Positions 1 to 7,114 of a stretch of DNA of 64,000 bases are shown here, one piece after another (within the stretch, counting starts at the first letter, position 1; each line of letters opens with the position of its first letter). The translations under genes and the position numbers were made by a program. Source of the DNA: Mucilaginibacter rivuli (lineage in GTDB: Bacteria; Bacteroidota; Bacteroidia; Sphingobacteriales; Sphingobacteriaceae); the NCBI RefSeq assembly GCF_019391655.1, contig NZ_JAHXPQ010000003.1, positions 310,001-374,000 of the forward strand, in the 5' to 3' direction. The notes beneath the pieces were generated by a model. That model was given only the letters and a program-made list of their open reading frames with translations, was not told the origin of the DNA and searched no databases.

Positions 1-1
1 G

Positions 2-835
2 GTAGATACGGTTGACCGCAGCGGCTTCATTGGTCTGCAGGTACATGCCGTGAGCAAACCGGAGCAGGAAGGCAAAAAAGTATATTTTAAGAATATTAAA
101 CTAAGCACAGGCGCCATCAGCGCTCCCCCCTTCCCTGCCGATATTTATGTGGTGAATAACCGGCCCAACTTTTTAACTCCTTACGAAAAATTGCACGGCT
201 GGAAACTGCTGTTCGATGGTAAAACAAATACAGGCTGGCGTAGCGCGGCGGCAAACCATTTCCCTGCCAAAGGATGGGAAGTAACCAAAGGCACCATGAC
301 CGTCGAATCATCCGAAGGAAAAGAAGCGCAAAACGGCGGCGACATTATAACTTACAAAGAGTATGGCGCGTTCGACCTGTCATTCGAATTTAAACTGACA
401 CCCGGCGCCAACAGCGGGGTAAAATACTTTGTAACCCTTAACGAAAAAACGCAAGGTTCGGCCATTGGCTTAGAGTACCAGGTATTGGATGATGAACTGC
501 ACCCCGATGCCAAACTGGGCCGCTTTGGCAACCGTAAGCTGGCTTCGCTGTACGATCTTATACCCGCGCAAAAACAAAAACGCTTTATCCGCCCTGTAGG
601 TGCCTGGAACCAGGGGCGTGTGGTGGTAACAAAAGACAACCATGTTACGCACTACCTAAATGGGATAAAAGTTTTGGAATATGTACGCAAATCATCTGCT
701 TTCCGCGATTCTGTCGCGATAAGCAAATTTAAGGTATGGCCAAACTTTGGCGAAGCCAATCAGGGCCACATTCTTTTACAAGACCATGGCAACGCGGTAT
801 CATATCGCAGCATAAAAATTAAAGAACTTAACTAA
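2..835 (+). CDS. DUF1080 (3-keto-disaccharide hydrolase family) protein, 5' partial
   Basis: The reading frame is open from base 2, so the gene begins upstream of the window; the first ATG-like start inside (base 50) is only internal. The visible part has the tail of one DUF1080 jelly-roll module (GFIGLQVHAV, then VYFKNIKL) followed by a complete second module that starts near LHGWKLLFDGKTNTGW and ends in YRSIKIKEL. Pfam names DUF1080 the 3-keto-disaccharide hydrolase family, and members are usually secreted or periplasmic and bind or cleave oxidised glycosides. The next gene, 11 bases downstream, is a Gfo/Idh/MocA oxidoreductase, which fits a pathway that oxidises a sugar at C3 and then cleaves it. 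The substrate is unknown. Confidence 0.9.
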   Translation, partial: VDTVDRSGFIGLQVHAVSKPEQEGKKVYFKNIKLSTGAISAPPFPADIYVVNNRPNFLTPYEKLHGWKLLFDGKTNTGWRSAAANHFPAKGWEVTKGTMTVESSEGKEAQNGGDIITYKEYGAFDLSFEFKLTPGANSGVKYFVTLNEKTQGSAIGLEYQVLDDELHPDAKLGRFGNRKLASLYDLIPAQKQKRFIRPVGAWNQGRVVVTKDNHVTHYLNGIKVLEYVRKSSAFRDSVAISKFKVWPNFGEANQGHILLQDHGNAVSYRSIKIKELN

Positions 836-846
836 TCATCATCAAT

Positions 847-2202
847 ATGAGCAATTCGCGTCGTAAATTCATTCAGCAGTCGGCATTGGTAGGCGCCGGT
901 GTTTTGGCAAGCAAGGTTAGCTGGAGCGCCAGCAGTTACAAGCGCATCATTGGCGCAAACGACAGGGTGCGTGTGGGCGTTGTCGGCTTTTCCGACAGGC
1001 ACCGCAGTTCGCATATCCCGAGCTTTATGAACCATTACAAGGAGCTTAATTTTGAGGTTACCGCCGTGTCCGACATCTGGAAACGTCGCCGCGAAGAAGG
1101 CTCCGCTACCTGGAAAGAAAAGATGCAGCACGATGTGATAGCCTGCCGCAATAACGAGGAGATGTATGATAAAAAATTAGTGGATGCCGTGTTTGTAAGC
1201 ACAGCCGATTTTCAGCATGCCATACACGCTGCCGAAGCCGTTAAAGCAGGTTGCGATGTGTATTGCGAAAAGCCCTTTGCCGAAACCATGGAAGATAACC
1301 GCATGGCACTAAAAGTAATTAAAGCGTCAGACAGGATAGTGCAGATAGGCTCGCAACGCCGCAGTGGCAATAACTACCACGCTGCTTATGATTTTATAAA
1401 CTCAGGCAAGTTTGGACCGATCACCATGGTTGAATTGACCTGGAATGTTAACCAACCCGGCCGCTGGCGCAGGCCCGACCTGCTTGGCCAGTTAAAAGAA
1501 GAAGATACCGATTGGAAACGCTTTTTGCTGAACCGTCCGCACGATACCTTCGACCCGAGGAAATACCTGGAGTTCCGCCTGTTTTGGCCATATTCTTCCG
1601 GTTTACCGGGCCAATGGATGAGCCACCAGATTGATACCGTGCACTGGTTTAGCGGCATACAGCACCCGCGCAGCGTGGTAGCCAACGGCGGTATTTACCA
1701 ATGGCACGATGGCCGTAAAAACTGGGATACCATTACCGCTGTATTTGATTACGGCCCGGTGAATGATATGAGCAAAGGCTTCCAGGTTACATTTGGCTCG
1801 CGCATGCATAACGGCGATGAAAGCCCCGCGGAAATTTACTACTCCAATGGCGGCGAGCTTAATTTGGTAACTAATAAAGTTTCGCCGAAAGGTGGCCTGA
1901 CTCAAAAACTGGCAGGCGCAATGGGCATGCAGGCTAATTTATTGCCCGAGCTATCGCTGGCTAATACCGAAAAAGTAGTGGCATCGGCAAATACCGGTGG
2001 CGATGTGCTTACATCAAACCACGTACGCAACTGGATGGAATGTGTGCGCAGCCGTAAACAGCCACACGCGCCTGTTGAGGCAGGTTACAGCCACTCAATA
2101 GCTACCATTATGGCAAACGCGGCGGTACACACCGGGCAAAAGGTTACATTTGATGAAGCCACGCAGGAAGTAATGGCTGGCGGTAAACCGTTTAAATATT
2201 AA
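847..2202 (+). CDS. Tat-exported Gfo/Idh/MocA family oxidoreductase
   Basis: A 451-residue NAD(P)-dependent sugar oxidoreductase. The N terminus carries a twin-arginine signal (NSRRKFIQ, residues 3-10) followed by a hydrophobic stretch, so it is probably exported folded with its cofactor. The Rossmann segment is VRVGVVGFSD (41-50), and the family's CEKPFAE motif with the catalytic-region lysine is at 140-146. The C-terminal half is the usual alpha/beta substrate domain. It lies 11 bases after the DUF1080 gene and upstream of a DUF6807 gene. This trio is recurrent in Bacteroidetes carbohydrate loci and suggests oxidation of a glycoside to a keto-glycoside in the periplasm. The exact sugar and the direction of the reaction cannot be read from sequence. 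Confidence 0.9.
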   Translation: MSNSRRKFIQQSALVGAGVLASKVSWSASSYKRIIGANDRVRVGVVGFSDRHRSSHIPSFMNHYKELNFEVTAVSDIWKRRREEGSATWKEKMQHDVIACRNNEEMYDKKLVDAVFVSTADFQHAIHAAEAVKAGCDVYCEKPFAETMEDNRMALKVIKASDRIVQIGSQRRSGNNYHAAYDFINSGKFGPITMVELTWNVNQPGRWRRPDLLGQLKEEDTDWKRFLLNRPHDTFDPRKYLEFRLFWPYSSGLPGQWMSHQIDTVHWFSGIQHPRSVVANGGIYQWHDGRKNWDTITAVFDYGPVNDMSKGFQVTFGSRMHNGDESPAEIYYSNGGELNLVTNKVSPKGGLTQKLAGAMGMQANLLPELSLANTEKVVASANTGGDVLTSNHVRNWMECVRSRKQPHAPVEAGYSHSIATIMANAAVHTGQKVTFDEATQEVMAGGKPFKY

Positions 2203-2220
2203 GATAAAAAACTAAACCAT

Positions 2221-2338
2221 GTCATTTCGAAACGAGGTACGAGTGAGAAATCTTTACAAAATGAGTGTAGCGCCAATGTATTAGCGTTTATGCCAAATTC
2301 GTAAAGATTTCTCCTCGTTATCGCTCGTTCGAAATGAC
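2221..2338. repeat. 118-bp inverted-repeat element, GTCATTTCGA family
   Basis: The element fills the gap between the oxidoreductase and the DUF6807 gene. Its two arms begin GTCATTTCGA and end TCGAAATGAC and can pair over about 38 bp with a few mismatches (both contain AGAAATCTTTAC). The centre is about 45 bp and has no reading frame. It resembles non-autonomous, palindromic intergenic repeats that are common in Bacteroidetes genomes. A readthrough transcript would form a long hairpin, so it could influence expression of the downstream gene. Confidence 0.8.
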
Positions 2339-2355
2339 AATTTTTATAAGATATC

Positions 2356-3426
2356 ATGAAATATAAATTTATTACTGCTATCATCCTTTCTGGAGTAGCT
2401 TTATCTGCCACAGCGCAAAAAGCTCAATTGGTAACGGTTACCCGTGTACCTAACCAAAACAAGGTTGATATTCTTGTAGCTGGCAAACCCTTCACCAGCT
2501 TTTTGTATCCCGATAGCTTAGAAAAGCCCGTACTGTACCCTGTACACGCGGCCAATGGCACTGTGGTAACCCGCGGTTTTCCGCTTGACCCTAAGCCGCT
2601 CGACCCGATTGATCACCCGCACCATATCGGTATCTGGTTTAATTATGAGAACGTGAACGGCCTTGATTTTTGGAATAATAGCTATGCTATTAAACCGGAT
2701 AAAAAAAGCCAGTACGGCTGGATAAAAACTGATAAAATATTAGGTATCACCAGCGGTAAAAAAGGTACCCTGACCTATCATGCCACATGGACCAACCAAA
2801 AAAATGAGATACTATTACATGAGCGTACCCGGTTTACGTTTAGCGGCACGGCTAACCAACGTATTCTTGACCGCGTAACCGTGCTTACAGCAAATACTGA
2901 TGTTAAGTTCAATGATTCGAAAGATGGATTACTTGGCATGCGTTTAGCGCACGAATTGCAGATACCAACCAAAGAGCCGCAAAAATTTACCGATAATAAA
3001 GGCAATGTAACTATTGTAGCCGGTGGCAGCGATAATATCCCTACGGGCACCTACCTCACCAGCGAAGGCAAGCAAGGCGATGCTGCATGGAGTACACGTG
3101 GTAAATGGTGCAAGGTTTATGGTAAAATGGGCGATGATTCGATCAGCATCGCAATCATTGATCATCCTAAAAATGTAAACTACCCTACCTTTTGGCATGC
3201 ACGCGGGTATGGTTTATTTGCAGCCAACCCACTGGGAGAAAAGGCGCTGACCAAAGCTAAAACTACTACTGATGTGCATTTGACCAAGGGGCAGTCGGTA
3301 ACATTCAGGTACAGGGTTGTGGTGCAGAATGGAGCCACTACCATCACACCTAAAGAAACAAACGTATTGGCTGAAGAGTTTGCCATGGCGCAACCTGGTG
3401 CTGTGGTGGTTAAAAAGAAGAAGTAA
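2356..3426 (+). CDS. secreted DUF6807 (PmoA-like) family protein
   Basis: A 356-residue protein with a clear signal peptide (MKYKFITAIILSGVALSATA, cut before QKA). The body matches DUF6807, which databases often label 'methane oxygenase PmoA' although it has nothing to do with methane monooxygenase. The histidine-rich signature DHPHHIGIWFNYENVNG is present. Members sit beside Gfo/Idh/MocA and DUF1080 genes in carbohydrate loci, as here, so a role in glycoside processing is inferred. The C terminus ends in a lysine run (VVVKKKK). It is separated from the upstream oxidoreductase by a 118-bp repeat element, so co-transcription is uncertain. No catalytic residue can be named with confidence. Confidence 0.85.
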   Translation: MKYKFITAIILSGVALSATAQKAQLVTVTRVPNQNKVDILVAGKPFTSFLYPDSLEKPVLYPVHAANGTVVTRGFPLDPKPLDPIDHPHHIGIWFNYENVNGLDFWNNSYAIKPDKKSQYGWIKTDKILGITSGKKGTLTYHATWTNQKNEILLHERTRFTFSGTANQRILDRVTVLTANTDVKFNDSKDGLLGMRLAHELQIPTKEPQKFTDNKGNVTIVAGGSDNIPTGTYLTSEGKQGDAAWSTRGKWCKVYGKMGDDSISIAIIDHPKNVNYPTFWHARGYGLFAANPLGEKALTKAKTTTDVHLTKGQSVTFRYRVVVQNGATTITPKETNVLAEEFAMAQPGAVVVKKKK

Positions 3427-3446
3427 AACAAGTGCCCCACCCAATT

Positions 3447-3543
3447 CGTCTTTGCGGGGCACGAAGCAATCTTCGATAGATATGTAAGCTACGTGCATAA
3501 AACGAATAAATAGTTTAGGATTGCTTCGTTCCTCGCAATGACG
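3447..3543. repeat. 97-bp inverted-repeat element, family A (copy 1)
   Basis: The arms are CGTCTTTGCGGGGCACGAAG on the left and the complement of CCTCGCAATGACG on the right. Inside the left arm is AGCAATCTTCGATAG and inside the right AGTTTAGGATTGCTTCG. Related copies are at 11565-11648 (inverted) and 26898-26994. It lies between convergent genes and contains no ORF. Confidence 0.85.
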
Positions 3544-3549
3544 TGATCT

Positions 3550-4008
3550 TTATTTGGCCACAGGTACGGGCGTCAAATCCGTCTTCCACTTTATCGCGTG
3601 ATAAATCGCCACATCTTTACCCACATTCTTAATATTATGCAGGTCGTTTGATGATTGAAAGATCACCGATCCGGGGCCGCAGCGTTTCAACTCGCCGTTA
3701 ACCAATACTTCAACAGTTCCTTGTCGCAGTACGGTAAGTTCTTCTTCGGGGTGCTGGTGCGGCGGGTGGGCTATCTCGCCGGGGTTAAGACTGCTTTCAT
3801 GTATCTCCAGGTTTTGCAGTGTTTTGGTGGGATTATCGCAAAACTGGCGCTTCTCTCCCACCTTGGTTGGTGTGGATTTTATTGCACTATAATCAAACAC
3901 TGTGGAGGGTAATTGGGGCGCGGCGTTCCGGTGTGCAATAATTACTATCGGGATACACATCAATAAAACGGTGGAGGCTACAAGCCCAATTTCACGTTTG
4001 GTTAACAT
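3550..4008 (-). CDS. membrane-anchored cupin-domain protein
   Basis: 152 residues. Residues 8-25 form one hydrophobic segment that is either an uncleaved anchor or a signal peptide, followed by a single cupin beta-barrel (about 66-145). The cupin motif 1 metal ligands are visible as H84, H86 and E90 (PPHQHPEEE), with motif 2 H124 (NDLHNIKNVG). The fold binds a divalent metal and is used by small isomerases, dioxygenases and sensors, so no reaction can be assigned. It stands alone: a repeat element separates it from the convergent DUF6807 gene, and it is divergent from the small gene at 4171. Confidence 0.8.
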   Translation of the reverse strand: MLTKREIGLVASTVLLMCIPIVIIAHRNAAPQLPSTVFDYSAIKSTPTKVGEKRQFCDNPTKTLQNLEIHESSLNPGEIAHPPHQHPEEELTVLRQGTVEVLVNGELKRCGPGSVIFQSSNDLHNIKNVGKDVAIYHAIKWKTDLTPVPVAK

Positions 4009-4170
4009 ATTGCTAATATTTAGGTGGTTATAAACTGTTGGTTTGTCAAATTTAAATTATTTGATGATATTTTAATACTGAAGCAACATTAAAGCCCTAT
4101 ACTCGTGCAATATGGCATCCGATTTGTATTACAAAGCGTATATCAACGAAAAACATTAACACAACGTATC

Positions 4171-4449
4171 ATGACAATTTTTTTATCTACCAATATCGGC
4201 GACGGCAAACAAAGCCTGTTTTTTCAAAAACTTAACGAAGTTGAACAAAGACATATTGACTGGTTTAAAAAACGCCCTGCTATTTTTGATTCGCAGGAAT
4301 ATGATTCTATCCAAAACCACACCTTTAGCGAAGAAGATGGCGAGGCTGTCCGTTTCAACTTCTGGAAATACTCTGAATTACCTGAGGATATCAAAACCGA
4401 GTGCCTGGTAGCTTTTGAACAGGTTTATGGCTATAAGGCGTCGGCGTAG
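4171..4449 (+). CDS. small conserved-looking protein of unknown function
   Basis: I do not recognise this 92-residue protein. I start it at the ATG at 4171 (MTIFLSTNIGDG); an in-frame earlier start at 4105 would add 22 residues that look like translated leader. It has no signal peptide or membrane segment and is rich in charged and aromatic residues (HIDWFKKRP, RFNFWKYSELPEDI), consistent with a compact soluble cytosolic protein. It is flanked downstream by repeats rather than genes, so context gives no clue. Confidence 0.55.
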   Translation: MTIFLSTNIGDGKQSLFFQKLNEVEQRHIDWFKKRPAIFDSQEYDSIQNHTFSEEDGEAVRFNFWKYSELPEDIKTECLVAFEQVYGYKASA

Positions 4450-4494
4450 TTGGTTAATTAGTTCAATCGTTCATTAGTTGATTGGTGATTAGTC
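4449..4494. repeat. word array (GTTNATTAGTTNA words)
   Basis: Degenerate tandem copies of an 8-12 bp word (GTTGGTTAATTAGTT, then GTTCATTAGTTGATTGG) immediately follow the stop codon of the preceding small gene. It is a single-orientation member of the word-array class described under findings. Confidence 0.6.
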
Positions 4495-4540
4495 AAGGTA
4501 GTTAAGTATCTTGGTGTATAAATGATTGTTTTAAATGAGC

Positions 4541-4636
4541 TGGGCGTTACCCTGCGGCCCGCGCTATCCGTTACAAGTCCTCAGTGCTGATAGAAGCGCT
4601 TCCGGGCTTTCCACTGCTATCGCTAACGCGGGTGTC
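4541..4636. repeat. about 95-bp intergenic repeat, family B (copy 1)
   Basis: The shared blocks with 14211-14310 are CTGCGGCCC, GCTATCCGTT, CAAGTCCTCA, GCTGATAGAAGC and CCGGGCTTTCCACTGCTATC, in the same order and spacing. It contains no ORF and no clear inverted arms, unlike family A. Confidence 0.85.
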
Positions 4637-4642
4637 TTTGTA

Positions 4643-4675
4643 AACTTTTGACTTTTAACTTATAACTTTTAACTC
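4643..4675. repeat. word array (AACTTTTGACTTTTAACTT words)
   Basis: Three to four degenerate tandem copies of AACTTTTGAC/ TTTTAACTTAT lie just upstream of mqnC. The unit is unrelated in sequence to the array at 4449 but has the same design. Confidence 0.65.
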
Positions 4676-4697
4676 AACTACTCCGTATCTTTACGGC

Positions 4698-5822
4698 ATG
4701 AATACTGCCGACCTGTTACAGCGCGCCCTCAACTTCGAGTTTTTGAGTATTGAAGAAGGTTTGTTTTTATACGAGCATGCATCAACCCCCGAGTTAATGT
4801 ATGTAGCCAACGAACTGCGTAAGATACAGGTGCCGCATGGCAAGGTTACCTGGCAGATAGACCGTAATGTGAATACCACTAACGTTTGTATTGCCAATTG
4901 CAAGTTCTGTAATTTCTTTCGCCGCCCGGGGCACGAGGATAGCTACATTACCGATATTGATACTTACAAACAAAAGATAGAAGAAACTTTCCGCTATGGT
5001 GGCGACCAGCTGCTGCTGCAGGGTGGCCACCACCCCGACCTGGGTTTAAAGTTTTATACCGACCTCTTCAAACAACTCAAAGACCTGTACCCTACCCTTA
5101 AACTACACTCGCTTGGCCCGCCCGAGATAGCCCACGTAGCTAAATTGGAAAACATGAGCCATATTGACGTGCTGAGGGCCATGAAAGAGTCGGGATTAGA
5201 TTCGTTACCCGGCGCAGGTGCCGAGATACTGAACGACCGTGTACGCCGCCTGATATCAAAAGGTAAATGCGGCGGTAAAGAGTGGCTGGATGTAATGCGC
5301 GCGGCGCACCAGTTAAACCTTCCAACATCTGCAACGATGATGTTTGGGCACGTGGAAACATTGTACGAACGTTTTGAGCATTTAGTGTGGATACGCGAAG
5401 TGCAAGCCGAAAAACCCAAAGGGCATTATGGCTTTGTGGCCTTTATACCATGGCCCTTCCAGGATGATGGTACGTTGTTGCGTAAGGTTCGTGGCATTAC
5501 CAATAATGTAAGTGGCGATGAGTATATCCGCATGATAGCCTTAAGCCGTATTATGCTCCCTAATATCAAAAATATACAGGCATCATGGTTAACTGTGGGT
5601 AAAGCCGTAGCTCAAATATGTTTACATGCAGGCGCCAATGATTTTGGTTCGATCATGATCGAGGAGAACGTGGTATCGGCAGCGGGTGCACCTCACCGTT
5701 TTACCGCGAAAGGCATCCAGGATTCTATCCGCGAAGCGGGCTTTGAGCCACAAATGCGTACACAGAAATATGAGTGGCGCGAGATACCTGCACAAATCGA
5801 GGAACAGGTTATTAATTATTAA
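4698..5822 (+). CDS. mqnC: cyclic dehypoxanthinyl futalosine synthase (radical SAM)
   Basis: 374 residues, normal family length. MqnC uses S-adenosylmethionine and a 4Fe-4S cluster to cyclise dehypoxanthinyl futalosine, a step of the futalosine route to menaquinone. The cluster cysteines are C64, C68 and C71 in NVCIANCKFCNFFRRPG. Other family signatures include LLLQGGHHPDLGL, LHSLGPPEIAH and LPGAGAEILNDRVRR. The start ATG at 4698 follows a repeat-filled gap of about 250 bases, so the gene is transcribed alone. Its 3' end faces the probable minus-strand RNA at 5827-5975. The assignment is confident; the closest alternative, aminofutalosine synthase MqnE, has a different N terminus. Confidence 0.96.
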   Translation: MNTADLLQRALNFEFLSIEEGLFLYEHASTPELMYVANELRKIQVPHGKVTWQIDRNVNTTNVCIANCKFCNFFRRPGHEDSYITDIDTYKQKIEETFRYGGDQLLLQGGHHPDLGLKFYTDLFKQLKDLYPTLKLHSLGPPEIAHVAKLENMSHIDVLRAMKESGLDSLPGAGAEILNDRVRRLISKGKCGGKEWLDVMRAAHQLNLPTSATMMFGHVETLYERFEHLVWIREVQAEKPKGHYGFVAFIPWPFQDDGTLLRKVRGITNNVSGDEYIRMIALSRIMLPNIKNIQASWLTVGKAVAQICLHAGANDFGSIMIEENVVSAAGAPHRFTAKGIQDSIREAGFEPQMRTQKYEWREIPAQIEEQVINY

Positions 5823-5826
5823 GCAT

Positions 5827-5863
5827 AAAAAAGGGCCGGTTACTCTCGCAGCTTCCGGACCCT
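5827..5863 (-). terminator. rho-independent terminator, minus strand
   Basis: Read on the minus strand, AGGG-T-CCGG pairs with CCGGCCCT around a 15-base loop and is followed directly by TTTTTT. The stem is 8 bp with one bulged base. The plus-strand orientation has no U tract, so the terminator serves a minus-strand transcript, not mqnC alone. Confidence 0.75.
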
Positions 5864-5975
5864 ACATCTACCTATGAAAAACAGTCCTCAAAAAGATTCG
5901 AGGACGCTAAGCCTTATTCAAAGCACGTGCCAACGGAACAAAGTGGCTGTAAGCGGCATCCTTTAGTTAAACTAA
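5827..5975 (-). ncRNA. candidate structured small RNA (unnamed)
   Basis: The gap between mqnC and scpB has no ORF above about 13 codons on the minus strand but ends in a strong minus-strand terminator. Upstream of it on the same strand are a 6-bp GTCCTC/GAGGAC hairpin (5884-5905) and a GCCA/TGGC hairpin (5929-5947). The 5' end is a guess; the nearest -7-like box is TAAATTTA near 5977-5985. Structure plus terminator without coding capacity suggests a roughly 150-nt regulatory or housekeeping RNA. I could not match it to 6S, SRP, tmRNA or RNase P. Confidence 0.4.
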
Positions 5976-6078
5976 ATTTATCACACCAAAAATTGAGGAA
6001 ATAATTACAGGCTGTCGAGGTATATTTTACCCATAGTTTACATACTGTTCCACAGCATTTATTTGCTACAGCAAGCTA

Positions 6079-6108
6079 TTGAAGCATTGGGTAAAAAAAT
6101 TATATTTG
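6079..6108 (+). promoter_or_regulatory. Bacteroidetes-type promoter for scpB
   Basis: TTG at 6079-6081, a 19-bp spacer and TATATTTG at 6101-6108 match the TTTG/TAnnTTTG consensus. The expected transcription start is only a few bases before the ATG at 6121, so the mRNA would be nearly leaderless. This argues against the TTG at 6112 as start. Confidence 0.55.
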
Positions 6109-6120
6109 TGATTGAGCAAC

Positions 6121-6681
6121 ATGGAAAACCCCGAACTATATATCGAAGCGCTGATATTCGCATCAGAGAACAGCATCAGGCTGGAAGAGATCACCTATTG
6201 CCTCCAATTAAGCTTCGACCAGGATTTTAGTGAAGATGATATAAGGGCCGCTATCCAAAACATCAAACAAAAATATGATGCACCGGGCTTTGCCATGCAT
6301 TTGGTACACATTAGCAATGGCTACCAGTTTTTAACCAAACCTGATTACCATAACGTGATCAAACAATTGCAGATACAGCGCTCCAAAAAGAAACTGAGCC
6401 AGGCTGCTTTGGAAACCCTCGCTATTATAGCTTACCAACAACCCGTAACCAAACTGGATGTAGAACAGATACGCGGTGTAAACTGTGATTACTCGGTACA
6501 AAAGCTGCTGGAAAAAGAGTTAATTGTGATAGCAGGTAAGGCCGAAAGCGTTGGAAAACCCATTCTATATGCTACCAGTCCATTTTTTATGGATTATTTT
6601 GGCATTAACAACATTAACCAATTACCTCAATTAAAAGAACTTACCTCAGCAGAATCAGCCGTGGGTGAACAGCAGGAATAA
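6121..6681 (+). CDS. scpB: segregation and condensation protein B
   Basis: 186 residues. ScpB is a winged-helix dimer that binds ScpA and works with the SMC ATPase in chromosome condensation. Both winged-helix regions are recognisable: ELYIEALIFASENSIRLEEI at the start, and LSQAALETLAIIAYQQPVTK with IRGVNCDYSVQKLLEK in the second half. The ATG at 6121 is preferred over an in-frame TTG at 6112 because a good promoter ends at 6108. No scpA or smc gene is adjacent. The C-terminal tail is short and acidic, as in many ScpB proteins. Confidence 0.93.
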   Translation: MENPELYIEALIFASENSIRLEEITYCLQLSFDQDFSEDDIRAAIQNIKQKYDAPGFAMHLVHISNGYQFLTKPDYHNVIKQLQIQRSKKKLSQAALETLAIIAYQQPVTKLDVEQIRGVNCDYSVQKLLEKELIVIAGKAESVGKPILYATSPFFMDYFGINNINQLPQLKELTSAESAVGEQQE

Positions 6682-6696
6682 TTTTAAAAATACCTG

Positions 6697-6727
6697 TTTT
6701 ATAAAAAACCGATTTTCGTTATTTTTG
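6697..6727 (+). promoter_or_regulatory. putative promoter for the 66-residue protein gene
   Basis: TATTTTTG at 6720-6727 is a good -7 box. A T-rich -33 region (TTTT at 6697-6700) is 19 bp upstream. It would give a leader of about 100 nt before 6836. Confidence 0.4.
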
Positions 6728-6835
6728 GATGAACAGAGCAGGGATAAAAAAATTATCTCAAAAAACTCTTTGTTATTAATTTCTTAGTAAATTTAAATTA
6801 GAGAAACAGGATCAATAAACGCTAATCTATTTTCG

Positions 6836-7036
6836 ATGGAAACTCCAAGGAAACCGGTAAAAAAGAAGAGTGCGGCTACTAAGCCTGGGGCGGTAAAAAA
6901 ATCAGCTCCATCAGCTGCAGCGAAACCCAAAAGCAAGTTTTTGGACGACGATGATGATGACGAATTTGATGCTCCTATTGATGACCTGGGTTCTTTTGAC
7001 CACCTGGATGGCCTGGAAGATGATGATGATTATTAA
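6836..7036 (+). CDS. small bipolar charged protein, unknown function
   Basis: 66 residues in two opposite halves. Residues 1-34 are lysine/alanine/proline rich and resemble a histone H1-like tail (RKPVKKKSAATKP, VKKSAPSAAAKPKSK). Residues 35-66 are strongly acidic (FLDDDDDDEFD, LEDDDDY). No fold is expected; it is probably disordered. It has its own putative promoter and a strong terminator, so it is a single-gene unit between scpB and a GNAT-like gene. Nucleic-acid or basic-protein binding is a guess from charge alone. Confidence 0.75.
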   Translation: METPRKPVKKKSAATKPGAVKKSAPSAAAKPKSKFLDDDDDDEFDAPIDDLGSFDHLDGLEDDDDY

Positions 7037-7070
7037 CTAAACAATTTCTTTTTTATATACGTTATTACAT

Positions 7071-7099
7071 AAGCATCCGGCTTAGCCGGGTGCTTTTTT
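7071..7099 (+). terminator. rho-independent terminator
   Basis: AAGCATCCGGC pairs with GCCGGGTGCTT (one G-U pair) around a 3-base loop and is followed by TTTTTT. It ends the transcript of the 66-residue protein. Confidence 0.85.
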
Positions 7100-7114
7100 C
7101 ATAAACAGACCCGC

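Noticed and set aside
2356..3426. methane monooxygenase subunit PmoA
   Set aside because: The DUF6807 family is often given this label, but the protein is secreted, soluble and lacks the membrane helices of true PmoA.
6112..6120. TTG start for scpB at 6112
   Set aside because: The promoter -7 box ends at 6108 and the ATG at 6121 gives a normal N terminus, so the TTG start is unlikely to be used.
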